64,000 nucleotides of DNA, taken from assembly GCA_002729725.1 (NCBI GenBank), contig PBYS01000082.1:1-64000 (forward strand). The letters run 5' to 3'. The position numbers and the translations under genes were made by a program. Origin of the DNA: Puniceicoccaceae bacterium (GTDB taxonomy: Bacteria > Verrucomicrobiota > Verrucomicrobiia > Opitutales > Coraliomargaritaceae). Below the pieces are notes generated by a model. The model did no database searches. It was not told where the DNA came from and was given only the letters and a program-made list of their open reading frames with translations. This document shows, one piece after another, positions 1 through 7,668 of the stretch (position 1 is the stretch's first letter; each line of letters opens with the position of its first letter).

Positions 1-40
1 CATTACATCGGTTTCTTTCCATGGCATCTCGCCAGTTAAG

Positions 41-84
41 TGTTACCGATGTCCTTGTGCTATCTGTTACCGATGTCTTTGTGC
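41..84. repeat. Tandem 20-nt repeat, possible insertion-sequence end
   Basis: Two copies of a 20-nt unit that begins TGTTACCGATGT lie at 41-60 and 65-84. They differ at one base and are separated by four bases. Short spaced repeats of this kind are typical of the outer ends of some insertion sequences, so this may be the edge of an element lying mostly outside the window. No transposase is visible here, so the assignment rests on the repeat pattern only. Confidence 0.4.
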
Positions 85-85
85 C

Positions 86-105
86 GCGCCTAGCGAAATT
101 TATTG
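86..105. repeat. Short repeat at gene 3' end, copy A (partner at 818-836)
   Basis: The 20-nt stretch here is nearly the same as 818-836, with one single-base indel and one substitution. It covers the stop codon of the minus-strand lipoprotein gene. The second copy lies two bases beyond the stop codon of another, unrelated minus-strand gene. A shared element at the 3' ends of unrelated small genes is what one expects of cassette recombination sites or another inserted element. Confidence 0.5.
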
Positions 106-528
106 TCCATCTCCCGACTGGTTCGACCCTTTAGTCTCGATCGTGATCGGGGCAAAACCTGAGATTTTTGGATACCATTCAAAATCATCCCTTTTGAGAA
201 CAATAGAATCCATTGGGGGGAGAGGTTTGATATGGAAAACCGATATGACGACATCCTCACCAATTATTTGCGTTTGCAGACCGTAGCTAAGTTTGTTTAT
301 CCACTTCAACTCTCTCAAATTCGTGACATACGCCGGGGCCTTCGGATCGATCTTCTGCTCAAGAGTTAACTCGTAATAGATCTCACCCTCTTTTTCGATT
401 ACCTCGATCTTTGTATCAACGAGCGAATTAAAGCCTCCTATTTTTACGGATTGTTCTTTTTCTGCGGATTGTTCTTTCTCGCACCCCGCAAGAAAGAAGC
501 AAGCTAGTGCTAGGATGAGGTATTTCAT
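100..528 (-). CDS. Small lipoprotein of unknown function
   Basis: Encodes 142 residues with a lipoprotein signal peptide: a Lys at position 2, a hydrophobic stretch, and a lipobox LAGC with the acceptor Cys at residue 16. A short charged repeat (EKEQSxEKEQS) follows and may be a flexible tether. The remainder is mixed alpha/beta in character, and I do not recognise the family. It is one of three small minus-strand genes for exported proteins that lie upstream of the decayed integrase. It could be a cargo gene of an old integron cassette array. A GTTAGGC box lies 36 nt before the start codon, on the gene's strand. Confidence 0.65.
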   Translation of the reverse strand: MKYLILALACFFLAGCEKEQSAEKEQSVKIGGFNSLVDTKIEVIEKEGEIYYELTLEQKIDPKAPAYVTNLRELKWINKLSYGLQTQIIGEDVVISVFHIKPLPPMDSIVLKRDDFEWYPKISGFAPITIETKGSNQSGDGQ

Positions 529-549
529 TTTATTCTGTCGAACGTGAAG

Positions 550-628
550 AGTAGTCGATGCGAGCCTAACGGGTCAATCGCGCAAATGGTTTTCAGATAA
601 TCAGGTGGGTAATCTCGCATCGCCTACT
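550..628. repeat. 15-nt inverted repeat enclosing a GTTAGGC core-like site
   Basis: The arms are AGTAGTCGATGCGAG (550-564) and CTCGCATCGCCTACT (614-628). They are complementary at 14 of 15 positions and separated by 49 nt. On the minus strand the right arm's inner flank contains GTTAGGC (complement of 564-570), which fits the GTTRRRY core of integron attC sites. The matching RYYYAAC partner is not evident, so this is only an attC-like candidate. Confidence 0.45.
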
Positions 629-693
629 GGATCAGGATTCGAATGTGCAGGATGCCCAGACCGCGCAACTGCCCCGATGCTCTGCATTTCCAG

Positions 694-710
694 TCCCGAC
701 CTTGTCGGGA
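694..710. repeat. Perfect 7-bp hairpin
   Basis: TCCCGAC, a CTT loop and GTCGGGA form a perfect stem-loop. There is no U-tract on either side, so it is not a typical intrinsic terminator. It may be part of the structured non-coding stretch. Confidence 0.4.
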
Positions 711-817
711 GACACCGCTTATTTCACGCTTACAGTGTCCTGCATAGCTCAAAGAGCGACGCACGGATGATTCCGTTTTCTGTTTCTCTTTCCCTGATCG
801 TAGAGGTGTGAAGATGA

Positions 818-836
818 GCGCCAGCGAAATCTATTG
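818..836. repeat. Short repeat at gene 3' end, copy B (partner at 86-105)
   Basis: Near-identical to 86-105 (one indel, one substitution) and placed directly after the stop codon of the next minus-strand gene. The two host genes are unrelated in sequence, so the repeat is not explained by gene duplication. Confidence 0.5.
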
Positions 837-838
837 CC

Positions 839-1369
839 TCATCGGACTGGTTCTGACCATTTTTCAACGTGTGACTTGAACTTGGAGAAGACTTCGTTGT
901 CTCCCCAGTATGCGATTAAGAAGCTCCGTGTATTGCCATCCGTCGACTCAGCCTGAATCTTGATCCAGCGATCGAATATTCTAGCGTTCTGTTCTTTCGC
1001 TTCGTGACAGGCGGATTCAGCAGAACGAATTGTCTGTCGGAAGAATTCAAAGTATTCAGACTCAGATACCTCTCTTTTATTGTGGGGATTATTATGATTT
1101 AGCTGACGGTAGTAGATGACTAAGTATCTGCCTCGATTGGGGAGTTTCTCTATTTTGACCGTTGGCTCGAGTGTGCCGAACAGATCTAGGTTTCTCCAGT
1201 TGTAACCATAGGTGATCGTGCATGAAGTAAGATTTTCTTCTTTGATTTCCTTCAAGACTTCGAGCTGTGCTTTCACTGTTTGCTCCTCGGGAACTATATT
1301 CGAATAATCGACCGCCAATACCATCTGCAGGATGCATATCGCCAGTAAGCTGATTTTGAGAGCTTTCAT
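839..1369 (-). CDS. Small exported protein of unknown function
   Basis: Encodes 176 residues. The N-terminus has two lysines and a hydrophobic core ending in MVLA, a plausible Sec signal peptide cut near residue 19. There is no lipobox. The mature part is rich in charged and aromatic residues, with several YY/Y-rich beta-like segments and a Cys in the middle and near the end of the helical section. I do not recognise the family. It belongs to the trio of small minus-strand genes next to the decayed integrase. An overlapping 100-residue frame (1092-1394) has no protein-like features and is taken as a shadow. Confidence 0.6.
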   Translation of the reverse strand: MKALKISLLAICILQMVLAVDYSNIVPEEQTVKAQLEVLKEIKEENLTSCTITYGYNWRNLDLFGTLEPTVKIEKLPNRGRYLVIYYRQLNHNNPHNKREVSESEYFEFFRQTIRSAESACHEAKEQNARIFDRWIKIQAESTDGNTRSFLIAYWGDNEVFSKFKSHVEKWSEPVR

Positions 1370-1392
1370 TTATCAGAACGATGAGGACAGGC

Positions 1393-1448
1393 AACCCGCC
1401 TGACGAGTTAGAAGTCCTAGTGGCTTTTTAGAGTTTTATGGGCGGGTT
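1393..1448. repeat. 8-nt inverted repeat between two small genes
   Basis: AACCCGCC (1393-1400) and GGCGGGTT (1441-1448) are perfect inverted copies flanking the junction between the 1436-1765 gene and the next minus-strand gene. The spacing (56 nt overall) and the AAC...GTT ends recall an attC site, but the flanking bases do not fit the full RYYYAAC/GTTRRRY consensus. Confidence 0.35.
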
Positions 1449-1765
1449 ATCGGGTTGTCCTGGTCCGACTGGTTCTCTGCGATTTTTTTCATCAGTGGGC
1501 TGTCGGCATCGGCTTCTATATAACCCATCGCGATGACGGATTCATCTTTTATTCCATACATCAGAATTCTACCCTGATTGTCTGAATCTAAATAGTAGTA
1601 GATCTCACCAAGTTCTTCCGAATCATTTTTTTCAACTAGTTGTGGATTTCCTTTTTGTTTAATAAGCTCAGGCAAAGTGAAATAACCCTCTCTTGCTTTG
1701 CTTGGATCCGAAGAGCAGGCGGTGGTAAACACGAAGGCCAGCAACAGTGAAATTGTTTTTATCAT
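1436..1765 (-). CDS. Small lipoprotein of unknown function
   Basis: Encodes 109 residues. The signal peptide ends in the lipobox TTAC with Cys17 as the lipidation site. Serines and Asp follow, so outer-membrane sorting is possible. The mature part contains a G-NPQLVE segment followed by YYYLDS and a short beta-strand pattern. This weakly resembles small lipoproteins with a BamE/SmpA-like fold, but too weakly for an assignment. Its start lies about 360 nt from the first recognisable integrase codons, with the two facing apart. That makes it the first possible cassette gene of the putative integron. Confidence 0.6.
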   Translation of the reverse strand: MIKTISLLLAFVFTTACSSDPSKAREGYFTLPELIKQKGNPQLVEKNDSEELGEIYYYLDSDNQGRILMYGIKDESVIAMGYIEADADSPLMKKIAENQSDQDNPITRP

Positions 1766-2127
1766 TTTTTTGAGAACAGTTTTATTAGTGTATTTTATAG
1801 TAGTGTAACGTTTTTATTGCTGGGCGCAATTGGAAAGTTTGAGGGGGTTAAGGTGCTTTGGGTCAGTGGCTTGTGTCGTTTTTGGTCGCGTTTATTAAGC
1901 GAGTTCCGTTAATTAGGTGTGCCAGATTGTCTCCGAACACGCGCACGCGTAAAAGACTTCGTCTCACGCGGCTAAGGCGCGGGGATAGTGTATTCTGCTA
2001 GGGAGGAGGCATCTTTTTCGAATTCCCTGCGTGTGGTTTGTATATTTATGTGCACTTTTTTTGTGGTGGTTACAGTATCTTTCCCCAGCTGGTCGGACGC
2101 ACTGGAGTAGCGGATCTTTCCGCAAAG
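1766..2127. other. AT-rich gene-free stretch upstream of integrase remnant
   Basis: No gene is supported here. In an intact integron this interval would contain attI and the cassette promoter. I see no convincing attI core. The 14-mer CGCGTAAAAGACTT occurs at 1946-1959 and again at 2162-2175 inside the integrase remnant, which suggests a small local duplication. Confidence 0.4.
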
Positions 2128-2476
2128 GAGCGCAATCGGCATCGCATCATTATTAATTGGTCGCGTAAAAGACTTAGCTTTTTTTATGTAAAAGCGAACC
2201 CGCGAAAATATTATCCGGTCGTTTATTCTCGGGGGGAGATCCAGCCTTTATTGGATGAGATGCATGGGCGAGAGCCTTTGGTGGCGCACTTCGAAGTCAT
2301 ACAAAAGGTGCAAGGCCTTACGGCACAGCTATGCCACGCACTGACTGGAGAATGGAACAAATATTCGAACAGTGCAGGAGTTTCTCGGCCACGCTTGCGT
2401 CGAGACGACGATGATTTACCTGCACGTGATGGAGGATCAGAAAGATCTTACTTTGAGTCCGTTGGACTGTCTGTAG
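2128..2476 (+). pseudogene. Decayed integron-type tyrosine recombinase (intI-like)
   Basis: Three pieces of a tyrosine recombinase are present in order. Piece 1 (about 2128-2205) has an N-terminal-domain-like pattern, INWSRKRLSFF then NPRK. Piece 2 (about 2215-2295) reads VVYSRGEIQPLLDEMHG, matching the start of the catalytic domain. Piece 3 is in the +1 frame from 2312 and reads ALRHSYATH, a TGA stop at 2342, [16 protein letters not shown], then TTMIYLHV and LSPLDCL, ending in TAG at 2474-2476. Piece 3 is the classic RHxxAT...IRxVQxLLGH...TxxYxHV box with active-site Arg, His and Tyr, and the SPLD tail is usual for integron integrases. About 110 residues are missing between pieces 2 and 3. 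The gene is dead through deletion, frameshift and a stop. Confidence 0.8.
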
Positions 2477-2559
2477 GGCTGCAAAACGAGTCATGTTATG
2501 ATCACTCATTAAGGGGATACGTGGGGCAGCTGAAGCAGCCCGTCCCAGATAGCCCAAAT

Positions 2560-2949
2560 TTAAGCCTCCTTAGCTTGAGAGGGGATCAGGTGCACATCGC
2601 GCTGTGGGAAGGGGATGTTGATCTTTGCATCTTTTAATGCATGGAAGACAGCTAGGTTGATTTGGTAACGGGTGCGGTGGTAGGTTTGGGTGGGCACCCA
2701 GACGCGGTAGCCGATGTTGATCGCGGAGTCGCCGAAGTCTTCGATCCCGACATCGGGCTCGCGCTCGGGTGCGATGCCTTCGATTTCTTTGACGGCTGTG
2801 GCGATGCAGTTGATGGCTTCTTGGGGATCGGCACTATAGTCGATGCCGACCACGGCCTCGACGACTTTGTATTCATAGGAATTGGTAAAGATCTCACCTA
2901 GAACTTTGCGGTTGGGAATGGTAATGCGCTCTTCGTCTTCGTTGATTAA
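2560..2949 (-). pseudogene. C-terminal remnant of an MscS-family mechanosensitive channel
   Basis: The minus-strand frame reads LINEDEERITIPNRKVLGE, then VVGIDYSADPQEA, and ends with the INIPFPQRDVHLI segment typical of the MscS C-terminus. This is the last part of the beta domain plus the alpha/beta cage domain of a small mechanosensitive channel. All transmembrane helices, including the pore helix, are absent. Upstream, the frame runs straight into the 3' end of gluQ in another phase. The first ATG (2851-2853) would start inside the cage domain. It is best read as a truncated gene left by a deletion or rearrangement with its breakpoint at the gluQ stop codon. A functional soluble fragment cannot be excluded but is unlikely. 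Confidence 0.75.
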
Positions 2950-2953
2950 CTGT

Positions 2954-3826
2954 TTAGATGGAGTCTTCGAGTCCCGACCACCAGTCGTCGGAGCTGCGCA
3001 GGTTTGCGGGTTGATGTCCGGCGGCTTTTAATTCGCGCAGTGTGAGGGAGCGGTTGCGTTTGGCGAGCCTATGTCCGCTGGTATCGCAAACTAGCGGTGT
3101 GTGGAAAAACTCGGGTGCGGGCAGCTCGAGGGCTTGATACAGTAGTAGCTGGCGGGCGGTGGAGATGAGTAGGTCTTCGCCGCGCACCACTTCGCTGATT
3201 TGCATGGCGGCATCGTCGACGACCACCGCGAGTTCGTAGGCGGGCATGCCGTCTTTGCGCCAAACGAGAAAGTCGCCAAAGTCGCGCAGGCAGGTGAAGG
3301 CGCAGGGGCCGAGGCGTCCATCGTCGAATTCCATGATGCGCTCATCGGGCACGCGGAAACGCCAATTGCTGGCGCCGGGGCTGTCGGCATTTTGCCCGCT
3401 GCCAAGCGGCGGGCGCCAGCTCTCGGGGAAAATGGGCTCGCTGGCCTCTTCTTCGGGATGTGGGGCTTGTGTGGCGCGTGCGACATCTTTGCGTGATTTG
3501 GCGCAGGGGTAAATGTAGCCGCGGTCTTTTAATAGCTGCCATGCTGCGAGGAACTGTGAGTGGCGTTCGCTCTGGCGATAGGGGCCGCAGGGGCCGCCGA
3601 CATCGGGACCTTCGTCCCAGTCGCAGCCAAACCAGCGTAGGTCCTCGATGGCGCCGCGAGAAAATTCCGGCTTACAGCGTTGTGGGTCGAGGTCTTCATC
3701 GCGAAAAATGAGTTGTCCGCCGGCGGCGCGTGCGCGTTCCATCGCAATCCAAAAGGTGCGCGCATGGCCTAGATGCAGATAGCCAGTCGGAGTGGGAGCG
3801 ATACGTCCTCGATAGGTCGAACTCAT
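2954..3826 (-). CDS. gluQ: Glutamyl-Q tRNA(Asp) synthetase
   Basis: Encodes 290 residues, the usual length for GluQ (YadB), which is a GluRS catalytic core without the anticodon-binding domain. It activates glutamate and attaches it to queuosine-34 of tRNA(Asp). Visible marks are RIAPTPTGYLHLGH at residues 8-21, with the class I HIGH motif as HLGH (18-21), the DEDLDPQR segment, and a KMSKS-like KRNRS at 256-260. The zinc-binding cysteines found in many GluQ are not obviously complete; only YPCAKSR is seen. Full-length GltX is excluded by size. Its last codon abuts the truncated mscS frame. Confidence 0.88.
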   Translation of the reverse strand: MSSTYRGRIAPTPTGYLHLGHARTFWIAMERARAAGGQLIFRDEDLDPQRCKPEFSRGAIEDLRWFGCDWDEGPDVGGPCGPYRQSERHSQFLAAWQLLKDRGYIYPCAKSRKDVARATQAPHPEEEASEPIFPESWRPPLGSGQNADSPGASNWRFRVPDERIMEFDDGRLGPCAFTCLRDFGDFLVWRKDGMPAYELAVVVDDAAMQISEVVRGEDLLISTARQLLLYQALELPAPEFFHTPLVCDTSGHRLAKRNRSLTLRELKAAGHQPANLRSSDDWWSGLEDSI

Positions 3827-3921
3827 GGGGCGGATTATCGACTAGGCTGTGTTTTTGCACAAGCTTAGTATGTGGGCTGGCTTGAATAATTCGGGGGAAA
3901 CCGGTTGAGCTATTCGCTTCT

Positions 3922-6900
3922 GTGTTTAGGCTTGGCCAGTCTGTGAGGAATTTACGAAGTATACGCATACTGGCCCGACTGTTGGTTTATGGTTTGTTGG
4001 CCGGCAGTGCTTTATTGGTTACCAGTAGTTGGTGGCTTCCTTGGACGCTGCCCAGTTTGCTGCGAGTGGTCGGGCTGGAAGTGCGTGCGGTGGAGCGTTT
4101 GGAAACGGGCCGATTGTTATTGTCGGATTTGAGCTATGCCTCGGATGCTGTGCGCGGATCACTGAGTTCGCTGGAGGTGCCTGCACCGCAGCAATATTTG
4201 TGGGAGCGCTGGCGTGGTGATTTTACCAGGGCATCTTTGCTTCAGGTGAAGGGGCTGTCTGTGCAGATGCTCGGTGGTGAAGCTGAGCCGGAGGCTTTGG
4301 AGCCGGCGGAGCGGTCTGAACCGTTCGAGGTGGCGCGTCAGGTGCGGGAAGCACTTGAGGCTTATGGTGCGTGGGTGCCGGCTTTACTATTGGAGGATTG
4401 CTCGCTGCGTTCGGCTCGGGGGGACTTGCTGTTGCAGTTGCCGATGCTGAGGCTGCGAGACTGGCAATTGTCCGTGCTGCTGGAGCCGGCCGGGCTGCCG
4501 GAGGCGCTGGATACACTTAAGCTGGAGGCGGTGTTGGAGCCTTCCGAGGCATGGACGGCACAGGTGTTGGCACCCGCTGCAGGGCTGGATTTACAGCTTT
4601 TACTACAGTCTCGCGAGGCGGGGTTGGAGCTGAATTTTGAATTGAGCCGAGCGACGGAGCGCGTTGTGGGGCAGCTGTCTTTTTCGGCGGGAACTTGGTT
4701 GCCACTGCGGGCGAGTCTTCAGTCCGAGCGCCTTTCGATCGATCCGGCATGGTTACCTACGGAGCTTGGTCAGTATCTAGAGGAAGCTGCTCTTTCGCAG
4801 CTCAATATTGATTGGGAGCAAGGGGCGTATACGGGCGCGCTTAAGCTGCAGGGCGCTGTGGTGCCGCCTGAGCGGGCCTCGCTTCCCGTGTCCGGAGCAT
4901 TGAAGTTTTCAGGAGATCTGGAACGCTTGCGGGTGGATGTGTTGCGATTTTTTGCGGACTCGGGACAGCTGCATTTGAATCAGCCACTAGAGATTGACCT
5001 TCGAGACGGGAGTGTGAGTGAGCGGGCTGCATTTCAGGCGAATTTTGATTTGTCGCAGCAAGCCTTCGTGCCGGCCACTGGACAAGTCGATATGCGTCTG
5101 AGTGTGGTGCCCTCTTTGACGGGCGGCCCGAATGTACGTTTCGATTTGAGCGCTGTTGATTTGAGCTATGAGACTTATGCGCTGGCACGAGTAGATTTGG
5201 AGGGACGCTTGGAAGGTTCGTTGCTGACCTTGGATACGGCGGCGCTTCAGCCGGCGAGTGCGGACGCTGGAGTGGTGGAGCTGAGTGGGCAGACTGACTT
5301 GTCGACAGAAGTGTTGGATTTTAAATACAAACTCGCACTTGCTCCGGATTCGTTGAATGCGATGTTGGAGCCGCTGGTTTTATCGGGGGCGCTCAACGGG
5401 CAGGGGGTGATTGTGGGGGATTGGGATCGTCCGCGTCTTGAGGGAGACTTCGATTCGTTGACCCTGCAGTATCCTAATCTGAAGCCGATCACTGTTTCTG
5501 CAAACTATCAGAGTGAGGGTTGGCAGCAATGGAGCGTCGACGCTTCCGCTGCGGCTGGAGGTGCAAGGATTGAGGCCTCTTTGTTGACTCGTGCGGAGCA
5601 GGATCGTGTCTTGCTGGAGCTGAGTCGTTTGCGTTGGTCGGACCCCGTACGGCCGACTTTGGAATTGCCGGCACCGGCCCAGTTTAGCTATCGATTCGGC
5701 GGGGAGGCGGAGTTTCCCGAATCTCGCTTCGTGCTCGAAGACTTTCGTTTACTGGGGGTGGATTCAGCGATTGAATTGGCCTGGAGTTCGGCTTCCGGCC
5801 TAGACTTACAAGTGCAGAATGTGAGTTCGCAGCGTTTAGAGTCGTGGGTCGCCGCTGAGTTCGCTGAGCTGAGCATTGACTCGGTGGCGCTGGCTTTGCC
5901 GGCTTTGCGACCTCATTTGCAAGGAGACTTGGAGCTGCACTTGGAAATGCGTGCAGCGGCTACAGATAGTCCTGTTAACTTGCGCGTGGATGCCAAGTCG
6001 CAATGGGCCTCGGAGGGTTTGGTGGCGGATCTTGTGCAGTTACAATTTGATAATGCTCCGCTTTTGCAGGGCACTGCTCGTGCGCCCTTACGCTTGCGAA
6101 TACCAGAGGCGGGCGGTGCCTTCTGGGAGTTGTTGGCGGCCGGGCCCTTAGCGGTGCATCTGAATGGGACGGTGACGCCGAGCTTTGCGGATTGGCTCTC
6201 CGATGCCACGGGTGTACAGTTGGCTGAGGCGAGCTTGGCGATGAGTGTCGCGGGCACTATCGAGCAGCCGAGCGGGCGTCTTGAACTTGCAGTGGGCTCC
6301 TTGGAAACGGGGCTGATGGGGGTGCCCGCGATGGATCAGATTCAGCTATTGGCGACGGCGGAGTCGGATCGAGTGGAATTGGAGCAGTTCAAATTTGTCG
6401 TGAATCAGAGCGAAGTTTCAGGGCGCTTGAGTCTGCCGACGGAAGGTATGATCGATGCCTTGCGAGGAACGCGGCAGGCGCGCTTAGCATGGTTGTCGAT
6501 GGGCAGCGGTCGCATTGAATTACTTGATTGGCAGGCTGAGAATTGGGTGGAGTATTTGCCCGCTCTAATGCGGCGCAGTGGGCGGGTGAGTGGCTCATTG
6601 GAGTTACAGCCCGAGTTGGATTTGACGGGGCGTTTATCATTTCAGGACTTTGCCTTGCGGCCGACCGAATCCTTGCCGTCAATTGACTTGATCCAAGGCG
6701 AGCTGCAACTGGCACAGCGTCGTTTGACCGCGCGGGGGGCCTCTGCGCAGGTGGGCGGGAGTCGGGTCGAATTTTCCGGTTGGTTGGATGCGGGTGATTG
6801 GCGGCATCCGCTTTGGGACTTTAGTATTTCCGGGGAGAATGTGCCCTTGGTGCGGACTACGGATATGATTTTGCGCAGTGATTTGGATCTGCAGGCGATT

Positions 6901-7668
6901 CATACGGAGGCGGGCGCAGTGCCGATTGTGCAGGGAGACTTGAACTTGCGCTCCAGCACCATGCTGGTGGAGTTTGACCCACTGGCGTCGAAGGTCGAAA
7001 CGGGCCCTCAGTCACAGCCGCCGTATTTTTCAATTAGCGAACCAGCCATCGCAGATTGGCGCTTCGACCTAAAGATTGCGGGGAATTCTTTTATGCGTGT
7101 GCGCAGTCCGTATTTTCGCACCCAGTTGAGTGCAAATTTCGATTTGGGTGGAACGTTTGCGGAGCCTTTTTTGATCGGATCGGTTCGCACTGTGGATGGC
7201 GAGTTAAGCTTCCCGGGGGCTAAGTTGCGCATTACTGGCGGGGAGGCCTATATCGAGCCCGGGCAGCCGCATGCGGTGCAGTTGAACTTTAACGGGATCG
7301 CACAAAAGGCGTCTTATGTGATTACTATGGATGTGACGCAGACCCTGCAGAATCCACATATACATTTCCAATCCACGCCCACGCTTTCGAATGCTTCCAT
7401 TGTGCGCTTGTTGACTACTGGAAGCGCCTCGGGCGGGGGTGTCGGCTCAGTGGGGCTTTATCTGGGGCAAGGATTATTGGGAGCCGGTGGCATGGATGAT
7501 CAGTTGGCTGATCGCTTGACCGTGGATGTGGGCGAGGAAACCAGCCGCAGTGGGCGCAACACCGTAGGCGTGCGCTACGAGCTTTCGGATGATGTCTTTC
7601 TAGAGGGCGGCTATGATGTGTATGATGCGTATAACTTAGATTTAATTTGGAGTTTATTTAGGCGATGA
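3922..7668 (+). CDS. tamB: TamB-like translocation and assembly module protein
   Basis: A protein of 1248 residues. An N-terminal membrane anchor (about residues 20-42) is followed by a very long stretch of repeating amphipathic beta-strands and a C-terminal TamB/DUF490 domain of about 350 residues. The C-terminal domain includes FRTQLSANFDLGGT and a final strand ending VRYELSDDVFLEGGYDVYD. Proteins of this family span the periplasm as a hydrophobic beta-groove and work with a BamA-family barrel in outer-membrane protein assembly or lipid transport. The next gene, a BamA/TamA-type barrel, overlaps its stop codon by ATGA, so the two form one operon. An earlier in-frame start is not possible without invading the divergent gluQ region. 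Confidence 0.88.
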   Translation: MFRLGQSVRNLRSIRILARLLVYGLLAGSALLVTSSWWLPWTLPSLLRVVGLEVRAVERLETGRLLLSDLSYASDAVRGSLSSLEVPAPQQYLWERWRGDFTRASLLQVKGLSVQMLGGEAEPEALEPAERSEPFEVARQVREALEAYGAWVPALLLEDCSLRSARGDLLLQLPMLRLRDWQLSVLLEPAGLPEALDTLKLEAVLEPSEAWTAQVLAPAAGLDLQLLLQSREAGLELNFELSRATERVVGQLSFSAGTWLPLRASLQSERLSIDPAWLPTELGQYLEEAALSQLNIDWEQGAYTGALKLQGAVVPPERASLPVSGALKFSGDLERLRVDVLRFFADSGQLHLNQPLEIDLRDGSVSERAAFQANFDLSQQAFVPATGQVDMRLSVVPSLTGGPNVRFDLSAVDLSYETYALARVDLEGRLEGSLLTLDTAALQPASADAGVVELSGQTDLSTEVLDFKYKLALAPDSLNAMLEPLVLSGALNGQGVIVGDWDRPRLEGDFDSLTLQYPNLKPITVSANYQSEGWQQWSVDASAAAGGARIEASLLTRAEQDRVLLELSRLRWSDPVRPTLELPAPAQFSYRFGGEAEFPESRFVLEDFRLLGVDSAIELAWSSASGLDLQVQNVSSQRLESWVAAEFAELSIDSVALALPALRPHLQGDLELHLEMRAAATDSPVNLRVDAKSQWASEGLVADLVQLQFDNAPLLQGTARAPLRLRIPEAGGAFWELLAAGPLAVHLNGTVTPSFADWLSDATGVQLAEASLAMSVAGTIEQPSGRLELAVGSLETGLMGVPAMDQIQLLATAESDRVELEQFKFVVNQSEVSGRLSLPTEGMIDALRGTRQARLAWLSMGSGRIELLDWQAENWVEYLPALMRRSGRVSGSLELQPELDLTGRLSFQDFALRPTESLPSIDLIQGELQLAQRRLTARGASAQVGGSRVEFSGWLDAGDWRHPLWDFSISGENVPLVRTTDMILRSDLDLQAIHTEAGAVPIVQGDLNLRSSTMLVEFDPLASKVETGPQSQPPYFSISEPAIADWRFDLKIAGNSFMRVRSPYFRTQLSANFDLGGTFAEPFLIGSVRTVDGELSFPGAKLRITGGEAYIEPGQPHAVQLNFNGIAQKASYVITMDVTQTLQNPHIHFQSTPTLSNASIVRLLTTGSASGGGVGSVGLYLGQGLLGAGGMDDQLADRLTVDVGEETSRSGRNTVGVRYELSDDVFLEGGYDVYDAYNLDLIWSLFRR

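Larger units (their letters stand above)
529..838. other. Gene-free stretch with inverted repeats
   Basis: No convincing gene is present in these 310 bases. The only open frame (605-811, plus strand) has no signal, domain or plausible composition. The stretch does hold a long inverted repeat (550-628), a compact hairpin (694-710), and a 7-nt inverted pair at 645-651 and 738-744. It therefore looks like structured intergenic DNA or a remnant of mobile DNA rather than coding sequence. Confidence 0.5.

Noticed and set aside
629-660. TTCGAAT segment resembling a tRNA T-loop
   Set aside because: No complete cloverleaf can be drawn around it: acceptor and anticodon stems are missing on both strands.
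605-811. 68-residue open frame on the plus strand
   Set aside because: It has no signal peptide, motif or protein-like composition, and it lies across an inverted repeat and a hairpin in a non-coding stretch.
1092-1394. 100-residue minus-strand frame overlapping the exported-protein gene
   Set aside because: The alternative frame has a clear signal peptide and better composition; this one is a shadow.
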